From assembly GCA_002746535.1 (NCBI GenBank), contig NVWA01000009.1:1-44385 (forward strand): 44,385 bases of DNA, in the 5' to 3' direction. The DNA is from Planctomycetota bacterium. Lineage in GTDB: Bacteria > Planctomycetota > GCA-2746535. This document shows positions 1-8,089 of the stretch, piece after piece. Within the stretch, counting starts at the first letter, position 1. Each line of letters begins with the position of its first letter. The notes under the pieces were generated by a model. The model made no database searches, was not told the DNA's origin, and saw only the letters and a program-made list of their open reading frames with translations. Both the position numbers and the translations under genes were made by a program.

Positions 1-96
1 TGTGCAATGGGAGTCGATCTGAAGAGCCTTGTGCGAGAAAACCGCACGCAGGGATCTGTGAGGGGGACATCTGGTAACGGATGTTCCTACCTCTAT
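1..96 (+). mobile_element. 3' end of a group II intron (domains V and VI), cut by the window edge
   Basis: Domain V lies at about 24-57. It opens with GAGCC carrying the AGC catalytic triad, has a distal stem GTGCG (31-35) pairing with CGCAC (43-47), and closes with GGGATC. Domain VI lies at 60-93: GAGG (60-63) pairs with CCTC (90-93), and GGGACATC (64-71) pairs with GATGTTCC (80-87) around an 8-nt loop. Unpaired TA at 88-89 leaves A89 as the likely branch-point adenosine. The intron would end at about base 96 (CTCTAT). Domain V differs from the usual bacterial form in its lower stem (a G26/A54 mismatch and a T-G wobble) but still folds. The reverse-transcriptase ORF and the 5' end lie outside the window, so it cannot be said whether the intron is intact. 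Confidence 0.85.
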
Positions 97-102
97 GATT
101 TA

Positions 103-204
103 TTATTTGATGACATTATTCTTTATACTAGGTTTTGGATTCGGGATTGTCTCTGGGTTGATAATTTCATAGATGTTGTAATATGAGCCGGGATTATTAA
201 ACAT
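103..204 (-). CDS. possible 33-residue ORF coupled to the SGNH hydrolase gene
   Basis: This short reading frame begins MFNNPGSYYNIYEIINPE and ends in two successive TAA codons. Its ATG (204-202) overlaps the TAA of the upstream hydrolase gene inside the string ATGTTTAA, an arrangement typical of translational coupling. The peptide is rich in Asn, Pro and Ile, and I recognise no family. It stops only about 7 bases from the end of the group II intron, which lies on the opposite strand. It may therefore be a small real gene, a remnant whose distal part was displaced by the intron, or chance. No independent ribosome-binding site is evident. Confidence 0.3.
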   Translation of the reverse strand: MFNNPGSYYNIYEIINPETIPNPKPSIKNNVIK

Positions 205-1279
205 CTTCTCGTGCTAAAATTAATTTTATTTTTTCGCCAATCTTTTTTGCCATTCTCATGAAACCTAAATCTGTTAGGTGTGTGCCATCAATGGTTCCTT
301 CACCATCATCCCCATTGAGTTGCTGGTCGACTTGATAGTAAATTCTTTCATAGCCGGCTTCTTGTAATTTCTCATATGCATTATTAAGTGCTTCATTTGA
401 GCTTTCATATCTTTTTTGTCGGTCAGATACTAAATGTGCATTTGTATAAGTCGTGCTTTCGACTAGCAAAATTGGAACAAATGGGTGCTGTTTTCTTAGT
501 TTTTCAATAAAAAGTATAAGCTTTTCCTCGATAACTGCAGCAGTAACATTTGGCAAACAGTCAATGACATATAAGGCTGGATTTAATTCACAAAGTAAAT
601 CTGCTACTTCCAAATCAAGCCAGGCATTGCCTGAAAATCCAAGGTTAATAGATTCTCTGTTTAGGAATCTTTCAATGATTGAGGGATAGGCCATGCCTGG
701 TCGAGATGCTGAAGCACCTTGTAATATTGAAGTTCCGTAAAAAACGATAGGAGGTTGATTGTCTTTTTTGGCTGATATGAGCGTTTTGTTTTTTTCAATA
801 CCAATTTCTAAATTTGTAATGCCGCCATAAAGAGGTAGGTATAATTTATATTCCCGTTCTTTTGAATCTATGCCACTCAGAATTTCCTTTTCATATTCGT
901 CGGCCTTTTCACCACAAGTTGAGGCGACCCATTTCCATCGATTTAATATTTTAACATAGAGGTCTAAGCCTCTCGATGTATAGGCTGTTAAATTTAATAG
1001 ATTCCATTCTTCATGAGTTTTCCATTTAACATTAATTGAAGTTGAATTTGTTCTAAAATGAATTGCTATCCCAGCACTTTGCGTGCTTAATTTCCAGACA
1101 GGTGGGCGAACGATATTTTTTGCTTTTTGTGGAAATCGATAATAATAATTTTCTTGGTTATCCCATCCTTTACCTTGAATGGTTAATTCTTTAGCATTAG
1201 TCCAATGTAAACTGTTTGAAGCTTCCTTTGTAATTAGGTTGGGGTCTATATTAATAATTTCAGTATTTGATTTTGGCAT
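197..1279 (-). CDS. SGNH/GDSL-type esterase with N-terminal GxDLY domain
   Basis: Predicted carbohydrate or ester hydrolase of 360 residues. The N-terminal half is a beta-rich module with the GLDLY signature of the GxDLY domain (near residue 105). The C-terminal half is an SGNH hydrolase: block I appears as FYGTSILQG (nucleophile Ser in GTS rather than GDS), block III as GFSGNAW with the oxyanion Gly and Asn, and block V as DGTHLTDLG with the catalytic Asp and His. The GxDLY plus SGNH architecture is known from proteins thought to deacylate polysaccharides. No clear signal peptide is visible, so a cytoplasmic location is possible. The gene lies downstream of another hydrolase on the same strand, about 200 bp apart. 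The exact substrate cannot be read from the sequence. Confidence 0.85.
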   Translation of the reverse strand: MPKSNTEIINIDPNLITKEASNSLHWTNAKELTIQGKGWDNQENYYYRFPQKAKNIVRPPVWKLSTQSAGIAIHFRTNSTSINVKWKTHEEWNLLNLTAYTSRGLDLYVKILNRWKWVASTCGEKADEYEKEILSGIDSKEREYKLYLPLYGGITNLEIGIEKNKTLISAKKDNQPPIVFYGTSILQGASASRPGMAYPSIIERFLNRESINLGFSGNAWLDLEVADLLCELNPALYVIDCLPNVTAAVIEEKLILFIEKLRKQHPFVPILLVESTTYTNAHLVSDRQKRYESSNEALNNAYEKLQEAGYERIYYQVDQQLNGDDGEGTIDGTHLTDLGFMRMAKKIGEKIKLILAREDV

Positions 1280-1476
1280 GATTTCTTTCGTTCAATAATT
1301 TTATAGTAATTATTAACACTTTTCATGATTCAAAATCAAGATTGGAAAAATCAGATTATTTTTTATTATTTATGAGACGTGCTGAGAATTAATATGTAAA
1401 AATATCAGTTTTGAGTATTTTAATGTAAACCAATTAATAATTTGGAAAGAAATGAATCATAAATGATAAAAGAAAA

Positions 1477-2652
1477 TTATTTTTTTCTTTTAAACGAATC
1501 AACGTTTATTTCTGTCATCCATTTTGCTAAAATGAATTTAGTTTCTTTCCAAGCGGAGAAAAAAAGAAAGTGATCTTCATCTTTAATCGTATTTACTTGT
1601 AAATTAATTCCGCCATATTTTAATTGAGAAGACTTTCGTTTTATATAATTAGTGGTGATTCGAAGATCATTACTGCCATGAATTATAAGTATAGGTCGAG
1701 ATTTCCAAGCTTCTATTAATTCGCTTTGACTGTGGGTATTTGAGTGCATGACGGGTGAAATTAATGCGAGGCCATGGAATCTATTTTTCATTTCTACGCC
1801 TAGTTTATGTATGCCAATTCCACCATTTGAAAGTCCTATTAAATATCGTTTTGAGATTTTAAATGTGGAGTTAGATTCACAATAATCAATTGCATTTTGT
1901 ACAAGCAGTTTAGAGCCTTGATTGTCCCAATTGCCACATCCAAAACTTGGTGCAATGACTACACAGTTATTTGCGATGGCAAACTTTCTCCAGTTCCACA
2001 TGTATCCTTTGAAGTTTCCACCACTTCCATGGAGAAAAACAACTAAGGGAACATTTTCTCCTCTAGCATTTGGTGGTATATAAAGGTAGAAATGATTGGT
2101 AGGTCGTTGATTAGTGAGTAAATCTTTGTAGGCATAATTCATGACAGATCCAACAGATTTAAAATCATTGGAAGTTCTCATTTCTCTATATACTTGAAGA
2201 AAAAGTTTGCGTAATCTTTGTGATTTTTCTATATTTATAAATGGATCAACAAGAGGAACCATATAGCTCCCAAATTTGAATTGATCTATTTCTGGTACTA
2301 GATTTGCAATCGATGATCTTTGATACCCCTGTCCTGTTAAAAATATAGATTGTATTTCAGAATCGGTAGAGGTTATTCCTTTAGGCGTTATTGAGTAGCA
2401 TATAATTAAAAGAAAGAAGCTAAGTAAAGGAGATGCCAAGCTGCTTATTTTCCAATATTTTTTTTTGGAATAATAAATAGAGATCCAGATTATAAATGGC
2501 AGAGGGAGTAATATTATTAGGGCCAATGAAAACACTCGCGTTCCAGTTGTCTCGGCGATTCCTATCATGAAAATACACAGAAAAATACATATGAGAGCTA
2601 TGGGTAGATATGCAGCTATGGCTATACTTACAATTATTTTGATGAATTTCAT
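1477..2652 (-). CDS. membrane-anchored alpha/beta hydrolase (dienelactone hydrolase/esterase-like)
   Basis: A 391-residue protein. The first ~90 residues form three hydrophobic segments (about 5-30, 40-60 and 70-88) that should anchor it in the inner membrane. A linker of about 100 residues follows, then an alpha/beta hydrolase fold. Visible landmarks are the oxyanion-hole motif FLHGSGG, the nucleophile elbow GLSNGG (Ser), the acid in HGSNDLR (Asp) and the final His in DEDHFLFF. The layout resembles prolyl-oligopeptidase/dienelactone hydrolase-like esterases. The ATG at 2652 is the only start that keeps the first membrane helix. It is transcribed with, or just ahead of, the SGNH hydrolase, so a shared role in ester hydrolysis is plausible but not shown. 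Confidence 0.8.
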   Translation of the reverse strand: MKFIKIIVSIAIAAYLPIALICIFLCIFMIGIAETTGTRVFSLALIILLPLPFIIWISIYYSKKKYWKISSLASPLLSFFLLIICYSITPKGITSTDSEIQSIFLTGQGYQRSSIANLVPEIDQFKFGSYMVPLVDPFINIEKSQRLRKLFLQVYREMRTSNDFKSVGSVMNYAYKDLLTNQRPTNHFYLYIPPNARGENVPLVVFLHGSGGNFKGYMWNWRKFAIANNCVVIAPSFGCGNWDNQGSKLLVQNAIDYCESNSTFKISKRYLIGLSNGGIGIHKLGVEMKNRFHGLALISPVMHSNTHSQSELIEAWKSRPILIIHGSNDLRITTNYIKRKSSQLKYGGINLQVNTIKDEDHFLFFSAWKETKFILAKWMTEINVDSFKRKK

Positions 2653-2887
2653 GTTTTGATTTTAACTATTCGATCTTTTAGTCTAAATGATAGTGTTTAG
2701 TTTTATTTTCTAAAAATGTCATCTTTTTGCACGTATGATTTTTCCCCTAAAACGTCCTGATTTTTAACGGACAAGATGTTTTCATCGTGAAAAGAAAATG
2801 CCTATGAAATTTAAATAACTATTTTTTATAAATGACTAAAATCCGATATAAAAGGGAATCAAATATGGTTCATATAAGGTGATAATT

Positions 2888-4234
2888 TTGGATTTAGAGA
2901 TAAAGAGAGTTGATCCGGTTAAATCTTATCAAGAGCTTTTTGCCGAATTTCAAAAGCCATCTGTTGATAATAAAGATTTAACACAGAAAGAGCTTTTAAA
3001 TTCTCTTAAATCTTATGTTCTGGGTTCGGCTAATAGCAAAAAAGAAAGCTATGTTTCTCAGCGAAATTATGTTTACGAAATATTGCAAGGATTGTTAGAG
3101 CAAGATTCTTCGCCTGAAATCGGAATACCCTTATTGGCTTCTTGCATATTAAAGTATGGCCAATCATCAATGATTCAAAATATTCTTAAATTGGTGAATG
3201 TAGAAGATGCTGTTGTGTGTGCAGAAAATTTAGCGCGACATATTTATGGAGAAGAGGGCAGAACTTCTGATTCGATAAATTATGCTAAATCAAAATTAAG
3301 ATCGATCAATAACGTTTTTGATTTCTTTTATGAAATGAAAAGTCGGATGAACGAGGTTTATGATAAAAAAAATGATATTCATGCCCTTGATGAGAAAATT
3401 AAAGCAATAGAAAAAAAAATCAGAGATACGAATGATAAGATACGAAATATTAAATTAAAAAAGTTTGAGAAAGATGGTGCAGAATCAGAACATTGTTTTT
3501 ATGGTGAAGAAGAAGAATTGCGAATGAAAGTTAAAAAATTAAACGATAAGATTGCGGACACTCCTGGAATTTCTGAAGCAGACATTCAAACCATAACACT
3601 AGGTCTTTATCTTTTTGAGAATCAGCTCAAAATTTTTGATGAAAACAATCATATAGTTGATATGAAAAAAGAATTAAAAAAGAATGTTAAAGTTTGGGGT
3701 GGTGAGCTGAAAATACTTAAACAAAATAAAAAGGACCTCCTTGAAGAGTGCGACATTGATTTAATTGTAGAGAAGCGTGAATATGAATATGAGAAAATTG
3801 AAAATGAGAATTTGATTGAATTAGAATTTGTGAAGCAGAAAGAAACTGAGATTGATGGTGAAGGTGTTAGTGGTGTTGATGGGGAAATGATAAGTGTTGG
3901 AGCTGCTGCTAGATTAGCTGAAGTGATGAAGCAAAACTTCCCTTCAAGTTTTATGGTAAATACGCCTGCACCAGTAATTCAGAATATTTCATCTGGGGGA
4001 AGCGCTACGAGCGAAGAACCTGCAGTTGACTTAAATCGCCCGTTAAAGCCAGATTTTGATTATACAAATCGTGATAAAGACACGCTGATTAGGCTTATTT
4101 ATGATAGTGATGATCGTGGGATTCGATTCGAAAAATCAGCTGAAACATTAGAGGCGATGGCCTATAAATCACCAACAAAAGCGGCGCAGTTATTAATTTC
4201 AGAAAATATTTCGCACGCATGTTTCTTTTTGTAA
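2888..4234 (+). CDS. orphan coiled-coil protein of unknown function
   Basis: About 448 residues with no family I recognise. Residues ~1-130 look helical and globular. Residues ~140-320 are strongly charged (Lys/Glu) with heptad-like spacing and should form long coiled coils. A glycine/serine/proline-rich linker near 345-375 leads to a short C-terminal helical part ending in CFFL. No signal peptide or membrane helix is seen, so it is probably cytoplasmic. The frame is open from a GTG at 2879, but the sequence AAGGTGAT at 2876-2883 is a strong Shine-Dalgarno match correctly spaced for the TTG at 2888, so I chose that start. It stands alone between divergent and convergent neighbours and ends just before a hairpin terminator. 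Confidence 0.7.
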   Translation: MDLEIKRVDPVKSYQELFAEFQKPSVDNKDLTQKELLNSLKSYVLGSANSKKESYVSQRNYVYEILQGLLEQDSSPEIGIPLLASCILKYGQSSMIQNILKLVNVEDAVVCAENLARHIYGEEGRTSDSINYAKSKLRSINNVFDFFYEMKSRMNEVYDKKNDIHALDEKIKAIEKKIRDTNDKIRNIKLKKFEKDGAESEHCFYGEEEELRMKVKKLNDKIADTPGISEADIQTITLGLYLFENQLKIFDENNHIVDMKKELKKNVKVWGGELKILKQNKKDLLEECDIDLIVEKREYEYEKIENENLIELEFVKQKETEIDGEGVSGVDGEMISVGAAARLAEVMKQNFPSSFMVNTPAPVIQNISSGGSATSEEPAVDLNRPLKPDFDYTNRDKDTLIRLIYDSDDRGIRFEKSAETLEAMAYKSPTKAAQLLISENISHACFFL

Positions 4235-4250
4235 ATGGGATGAGTCGAAG

Positions 4251-4285
4251 ACGGACAACATCTTAAGGTTGCCCGTTTTGCTTTA
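4251..4285 (+). terminator. rho-independent terminator after the coiled-coil gene
   Basis: ACGGACAAC (4251-4259) pairs with GTTGCCCGT (4268-4276), one A/C mismatch, 8-nt loop. The 3' arm runs into a T-rich tract. It serves the plus-strand gene. No matching T-tract is seen for the converging aldolase gene. Confidence 0.7.
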
Positions 4286-5314
4286 TTATTTTTTGAAAAT
4301 AGATTTGCCGGTACTTTTTAAATCATCGCAAGCTTGCGAGATTCTTTTTGCCATTGAGATTTCAGCAGCTTTCATATAGGATCTAGGGTCATAAACTTTT
4401 TTATTCCCTACTTCGCCATCTATTCGTAGCATGCCATCATAATTTTTAAAGACGTGATCTACAATGCCTTTTGAGAAGGCGTACTGTGTATCTGTATCGA
4501 CATTCATTTTAATGACGCCATAATTTAGCGTTTCATGGATATCTTGAATGTCTGAGCCTGAGCCGCCGTGAAAAACTAAATCCAAAATATAATCATCACC
4601 AAACTCTTTTTTAACGGCTTCTTGACCATCTTTTAAAATATTTGGAGATAACTTCACATTACCTGGTTTGTAGACACCATGGACATTGCCAAAGGTTGCT
4701 GCCAACATAAATTTACCAATTCCATTTAATGCTTTGACAACATCTACCATATCTTCAGGGGTCGTATAAAGTTTTTCATTACTTACAGCAGAATTATCGA
4801 CACCATCTTCTTCCCCACCAACAACTCCTGTTTCGATTTCTAATATAATTTCATTGTCAGCACATAGTTTTAAAAGTTCTACCGAAATTGCTAAATTTTC
4901 TTTTAAAGGTAATTCTGAACCATCAAACATGTGTGAGTTGAAAAGATTTGGTAACCCTGCGGCTCTTCTTTTTGCTGTCTCTTCAATTAATGGTTTTAAA
5001 AATGAATCAACTTTACCAGGTTGGCAATGGTCTGTATGTATTGCAATAAAAATATCATAATGTTCAGCCATCCTTCTAATGTGCTCGGCAATTGTGATTG
5101 AGCCAATGGTTGAGTCTTTGATGCAAGTTCCGCTGGCAAATTGTCCACCACCGAGAGATAACTGAATGATTCCATCACTATTTGAATCGGCGAAACCTTT
5201 TAAAGCTGCATTTGCAGTTTCAGTAGAAGTTACATTAATGGCCGGATAGGCGTAGTCACCTTGTTGAGCAGCATCAAGGATTTGACAATATTGCTCGTAA
5301 TTTACAACTGGCAT
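4286..5314 (-). CDS. fba: class II fructose-1,6-bisphosphate aldolase
   Basis: Catalyses reversible cleavage of fructose 1,6-bisphosphate to dihydroxyacetone phosphate and glyceraldehyde 3-phosphate in glycolysis and gluconeogenesis. The 342-residue length fits the zinc-dependent class II family. Visible signatures are AIHTDHCQPGK (catalytic Asp and zinc His), LFNSHMFDGSELPL, the metal-site region EIETGVVGGEEDGVDNS, TFGNVHGVYKPGNVKL (zinc His), and the phosphate-binding FHGGSGSD plus KMNVDTDTQYAF. These resemble the E. coli FbaA subgroup more than the GatY subgroup. The ATG at 5314 gives the usual N terminus. The gene appears monocistronic, convergent with the coiled-coil gene. Codon use looks like that of its neighbours, with no sign of transfer. 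Confidence 0.96.
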   Translation of the reverse strand: MPVVNYEQYCQILDAAQQGDYAYPAINVTSTETANAALKGFADSNSDGIIQLSLGGGQFASGTCIKDSTIGSITIAEHIRRMAEHYDIFIAIHTDHCQPGKVDSFLKPLIEETAKRRAAGLPNLFNSHMFDGSELPLKENLAISVELLKLCADNEIILEIETGVVGGEEDGVDNSAVSNEKLYTTPEDMVDVVKALNGIGKFMLAATFGNVHGVYKPGNVKLSPNILKDGQEAVKKEFGDDYILDLVFHGGSGSDIQDIHETLNYGVIKMNVDTDTQYAFSKGIVDHVFKNYDGMLRIDGEVGNKKVYDPRSYMKAAEISMAKRISQACDDLKSTGKSIFKK

Positions 5315-5529
5315 ATTAAATTCCTTTTATAAATATTAGTTGATTATATGGTTTTTTGAAGCGGAACATTCTCTTTAATTCCTTTGAATTACAATTAGAA
5401 AGAACGTGCACAACTCAAGTTGTTGAATAAAAAATGACATATCGGAATCAATAATTAATTATTTTTATAGATCTAAAACAGAAAGCGATAGAGAGAATTA
5501 ATTTGCGTTTATTGTAAATACAAATTGAG

Positions 5530-6069
5530 TTATTCTTTTTTCTTTAGGGAAAACAACTTTTTATATTTTTTATATTTTATAGTCGTGTATGAAAAAGGAA
5601 ATTCATACTCGACGGTCTTTTTTTTATCCTTCATTAACGCGTCAATTTTTTTTAATTCTTTTAAAATTTGTTCTTGAGATATTTCATAAAAGTGAACATC
5701 TCTATCTAGAAAGCCAATGTTGAATCCCGGAATATGGTGATAGGAGGATGCTTCCCATAAAAGTGGTGTTTGTAATGGATAGAAAAGTTTTGAATTTTGA
5801 TTAACAGTTAAAGTAGCATTTTTTAATAATTCTGGAGGATATTTTTTGCTATTTTTTATAGGAATTTGATTTTCCATATTTTTAACAACATCATCGACCT
5901 TCTTTTTTATCCATTCTTGGCATTTTAAAAGATTAATTTTTTGTGTATTGATTCGCCTGAACTCAATTGATTTTGCTTTGTTCAGATTCATGAAATAAAT
6001 GGTGGCAGAAACAGATAAGATTATAGCAGCAAATCGAAATATGGTGTCCCATTCTACTTTTTTAGCCAA
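5530..6069 (-). CDS. small single-pass membrane protein, unknown
   Basis: A 179-residue protein starting at a TTG (6069-6067) as MAKKVEWDTIF. One hydrophobic segment (about residues 10-26) is followed by a long Lys-rich, mostly hydrophilic domain ending in several lysines, consistent with an N-in anchor or an uncleaved signal. No internal ATG would preserve the membrane segment, which supports the TTG start. I do not recognise a family. It is divergent from the lipoprotein/TPR gene set starting at 6211, and the ~140 bp between them must hold both promoters. Confidence 0.55.
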   Translation of the reverse strand: MAKKVEWDTIFRFAAIILSVSATIYFMNLNKAKSIEFRRINTQKINLLKCQEWIKKKVDDVVKNMENQIPIKNSKKYPPELLKNATLTVNQNSKLFYPLQTPLLWEASSYHHIPGFNIGFLDRDVHFYEISQEQILKELKKIDALMKDKKKTVEYEFPFSYTTIKYKKYKKLFSLKKKE

Positions 6070-6210
6070 TTGGAATCTTTAAGAAAAGGTGTCATTTACC
6101 TACTTCGATCTATTTTACCAAAAGAATTGCAATTGTTGAAATGGAAAATTGATCTTGAACTTCGATTAAGCTTGATTAGTATTACGGCCTTTTTAATTAA
6201 GGTGAGACCA

Positions 6211-6687
6211 ATGAATTTTAAGATATTGTCAGTTTTGATGCTTCCATTTGTGTTATTATCGTGCCAAGCATCTTTACATTTCGGCGCTCCAATAGATCCA
6301 AGTACTCCTAGAGGAAAGGTGTTGGGGTTAAAAAGGCAAATTATTAGATTAGAAAATAGTCTTCAAAATACTGTGAAAGACGGCAAGTATTTTAATTTGA
6401 TGAGTTATTTGCAGCATATGATTAACAATATTGAGAAAATAAAAACTCATGTGGATAAAAAGTTTCATTTAGAGTTAGATGCCGTTGTTGATTTGTATTC
6501 AAAAGCTATCAAAGATTATAAGAAAACAAAAAGTTATGTGCTTGTAGATAATAAATATAAATCGGGGAAGAAAAAATTAAGAAAATCTTATAAAGCAATA
6601 ATGATTGATTTCGATAAAAAAGAAGTTGATGAAAAAGATGAAAAAAAGAATAATGAAAATAAAAAAGATAATAAGGTGAAAAAGTGA
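6211..6687 (+). CDS. small lipoprotein
   Basis: 158 residues. The N terminus MNFKILSVLMLPFVLLSC is a lipoprotein signal peptide with lipobox LLSC, the Cys being residue 18. The mature part is helical, with a Lys/Glu/Asn-rich C terminus ending in a run of lysines. The frame is open further upstream to a TTG at 6070, but the ATG at 6211 is preceded by AAGGTGA at 6199-6205 and gives a perfect signal peptide, so it is preferred. Its stop overlaps the GTG start of the next gene by 4 bases (GTGA), indicating translational coupling. A role as an envelope partner of the downstream TPR membrane protein is an inference from this coupling. Confidence 0.75.
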   Translation: MNFKILSVLMLPFVLLSCQASLHFGAPIDPSTPRGKVLGLKRQIIRLENSLQNTVKDGKYFNLMSYLQHMINNIEKIKTHVDKKFHLELDAVVDLYSKAIKDYKKTKSYVLVDNKYKSGKKKLRKSYKAIMIDFDKKEVDEKDEKKNNENKKDNKVKK

Positions 6688-7427
6688 TTTCATTATTAAT
6701 TGCTTTAGGAATTGGCTTTTTTATTGGGATGCTTCCCTCGCTGCCCTTTATAGATTTGTATCACTGGGGTGTAGGCCTTGTGATCAGCTCCGGAATTTCT
6801 GTTTTTACTTTTGCGAAATTATCACAAAAAGTAAATAAAGAGTTTGCTCCTTTGCTTGAAAAAGCAAATAGTTTTATGCAGTCACAAAAGTGGAGGCAAG
6901 CCATAGACGTTTTAGAATCTGGACGAGTATTCAAAAATAGAATGTTTTTAGTAGAAGGCCAAATAGAAGCTCAAATAGGTATGGTCTATTATTTCCAGGG
7001 CAAAGAGAGTGAAGCTTATGAACATTTCAAATTGGCTACACCTCGAAACTGGTTTGCAATGCTTGCCTATTCATATTTAATGTTGAAGTTTAAAAAGCCT
7101 GATGAGATGATTGAGCAATTCGAATTAACTTTAAAGGTTAATAAGAAGGAAGTGATTGTTTGGAATGCATATGCCTTCTGTTTAGACAAAATATCTAAGA
7201 GGGATGAGGCCATTGAAGTCTTAAATCGTGCAATAAAAAAATTGGGCGAAAACCCTGAGACCCAAGCAAACCTGAATGCATTGCAAAATGGAAGAAAGAT
7301 GAACATGAAGCCTTTTGGCGAAATGTGGTATGGCCTGAAGATTGAGCGTGCTCCGAAGCAAATGGCGCAGCGTTCCCCTAATCACCCTGGTTACCGAGGA
7401 TTTAAGCAGAAAAAACGAATGAGATGA
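6684..7427 (+). CDS. TPR-containing membrane protein
   Basis: 247 residues, starting at a GTG that overlaps the preceding TGA. Two hydrophobic segments (about 2-20 and 26-46) form a hairpin in the membrane. The remainder, residues ~55-200, consists of helix pairs with TPR spacing: a repeat around WRQAIDVLESGRVF, one around YFQGKESEAYEHFKLA and one around DEAIEVLNRAIKKL. The C terminus is basic and ends KQKKRMR. TPR proteins act as scaffolds for protein complexes. The partner is unknown, but the 4-base overlaps on both sides point to the lipoprotein and to the following unknown protein as members of one complex or pathway. Confidence 0.7.
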   Translation: MISLLIALGIGFFIGMLPSLPFIDLYHWGVGLVISSGISVFTFAKLSQKVNKEFAPLLEKANSFMQSQKWRQAIDVLESGRVFKNRMFLVEGQIEAQIGMVYYFQGKESEAYEHFKLATPRNWFAMLAYSYLMLKFKKPDEMIEQFELTLKVNKKEVIVWNAYAFCLDKISKRDEAIEVLNRAIKKLGENPETQANLNALQNGRKMNMKPFGEMWYGLKIERAPKQMAQRSPNHPGYRGFKQKKRMR

Positions 7428-8026
7428 CTTCACGTATTATCTTGTTGCTCAATCATAACTTTGATTCTATAAAAACTACTTCTGATTTAACATACAAATT
7501 TAAACAGCTGACGGAATTAGGCTTTGAGAATATTGCCGTTAGTTCTGCTTTAGCATTAAGATTGTTTCAACAGGAAATAAAGTTGGATGGCTTGTTGTTG
7601 AAAGCCATTTGTTATTCAAATGATTTTGAAGCGGACAAACTTAAATTGTATGTCGAATGTCACCACGAATATAATTGCAATTTAGCACTGACCCTTGGAG
7701 AGAATTCTTCGAAATTCAAGTTGTTAGCAAATGAGTTTGTGAAAATGGGATTGAAAGTTGAGTCTTGTTTAACTTCTTTAGATGATCAAGATAAGATGGA
7801 CTTAAATAATTTTAGTTTGTTTAAGTCACCTTTGGGTTTTAATCCAATTCCCATGCAAGCTAAATTACTGGAAGAAACAAAAGAGGTAAAAAGGTTAATT
7901 GATAAATTTCTAAAACTTAATATTAACTCTTATTTATTAATCGATTTCCCTGATCTCAATGTAGTTGATCTTTTAAAACAGGCGAAAGATAATCTAAATC
8001 GATTATACTTTCTTCAGACAAGATGA
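7424..8026 (+). CDS. unknown protein, third gene of the coupled trio
   Basis: 200 residues. The ATG overlaps the TGA of the TPR gene (ATGA), so its translation is coupled to it. The sequence has alternating hydrophobic strands and amphipathic helices (for example RIILLLNHNFDS, LKLYVECHHEYNCNLALTL and SYLLIDFPDL). This hints at a small alpha/beta fold, perhaps a reduced TIM-barrel-like protein, but I see no diagnostic motif. No signal peptide or membrane helix is present. It is followed by ~60 bp and the SDR gene on the same strand, which may belong to the same transcript. Confidence 0.6.
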   Translation: MTSRIILLLNHNFDSIKTTSDLTYKFKQLTELGFENIAVSSALALRLFQQEIKLDGLLLKAICYSNDFEADKLKLYVECHHEYNCNLALTLGENSSKFKLLANEFVKMGLKVESCLTSLDDQDKMDLNNFSLFKSPLGFNPIPMQAKLLEETKEVKRLIDKFLKLNINSYLLIDFPDLNVVDLLKQAKDNLNRLYFLQTR

Positions 8027-8089
8027 TGAATTAGAAGTAGACGTTTTTGATCATGCATTTAGTAATTAATTGAAAGGTGTTGCCTCATT

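Noticed and set aside
6070..6210. Upstream in-frame extension of the lipoprotein gene from TTG 6070
   Set aside because: It would bury the lipoprotein signal 47 residues inside the protein and overlap the divergent promoter region; the ATG at 6211 has a good ribosome site.
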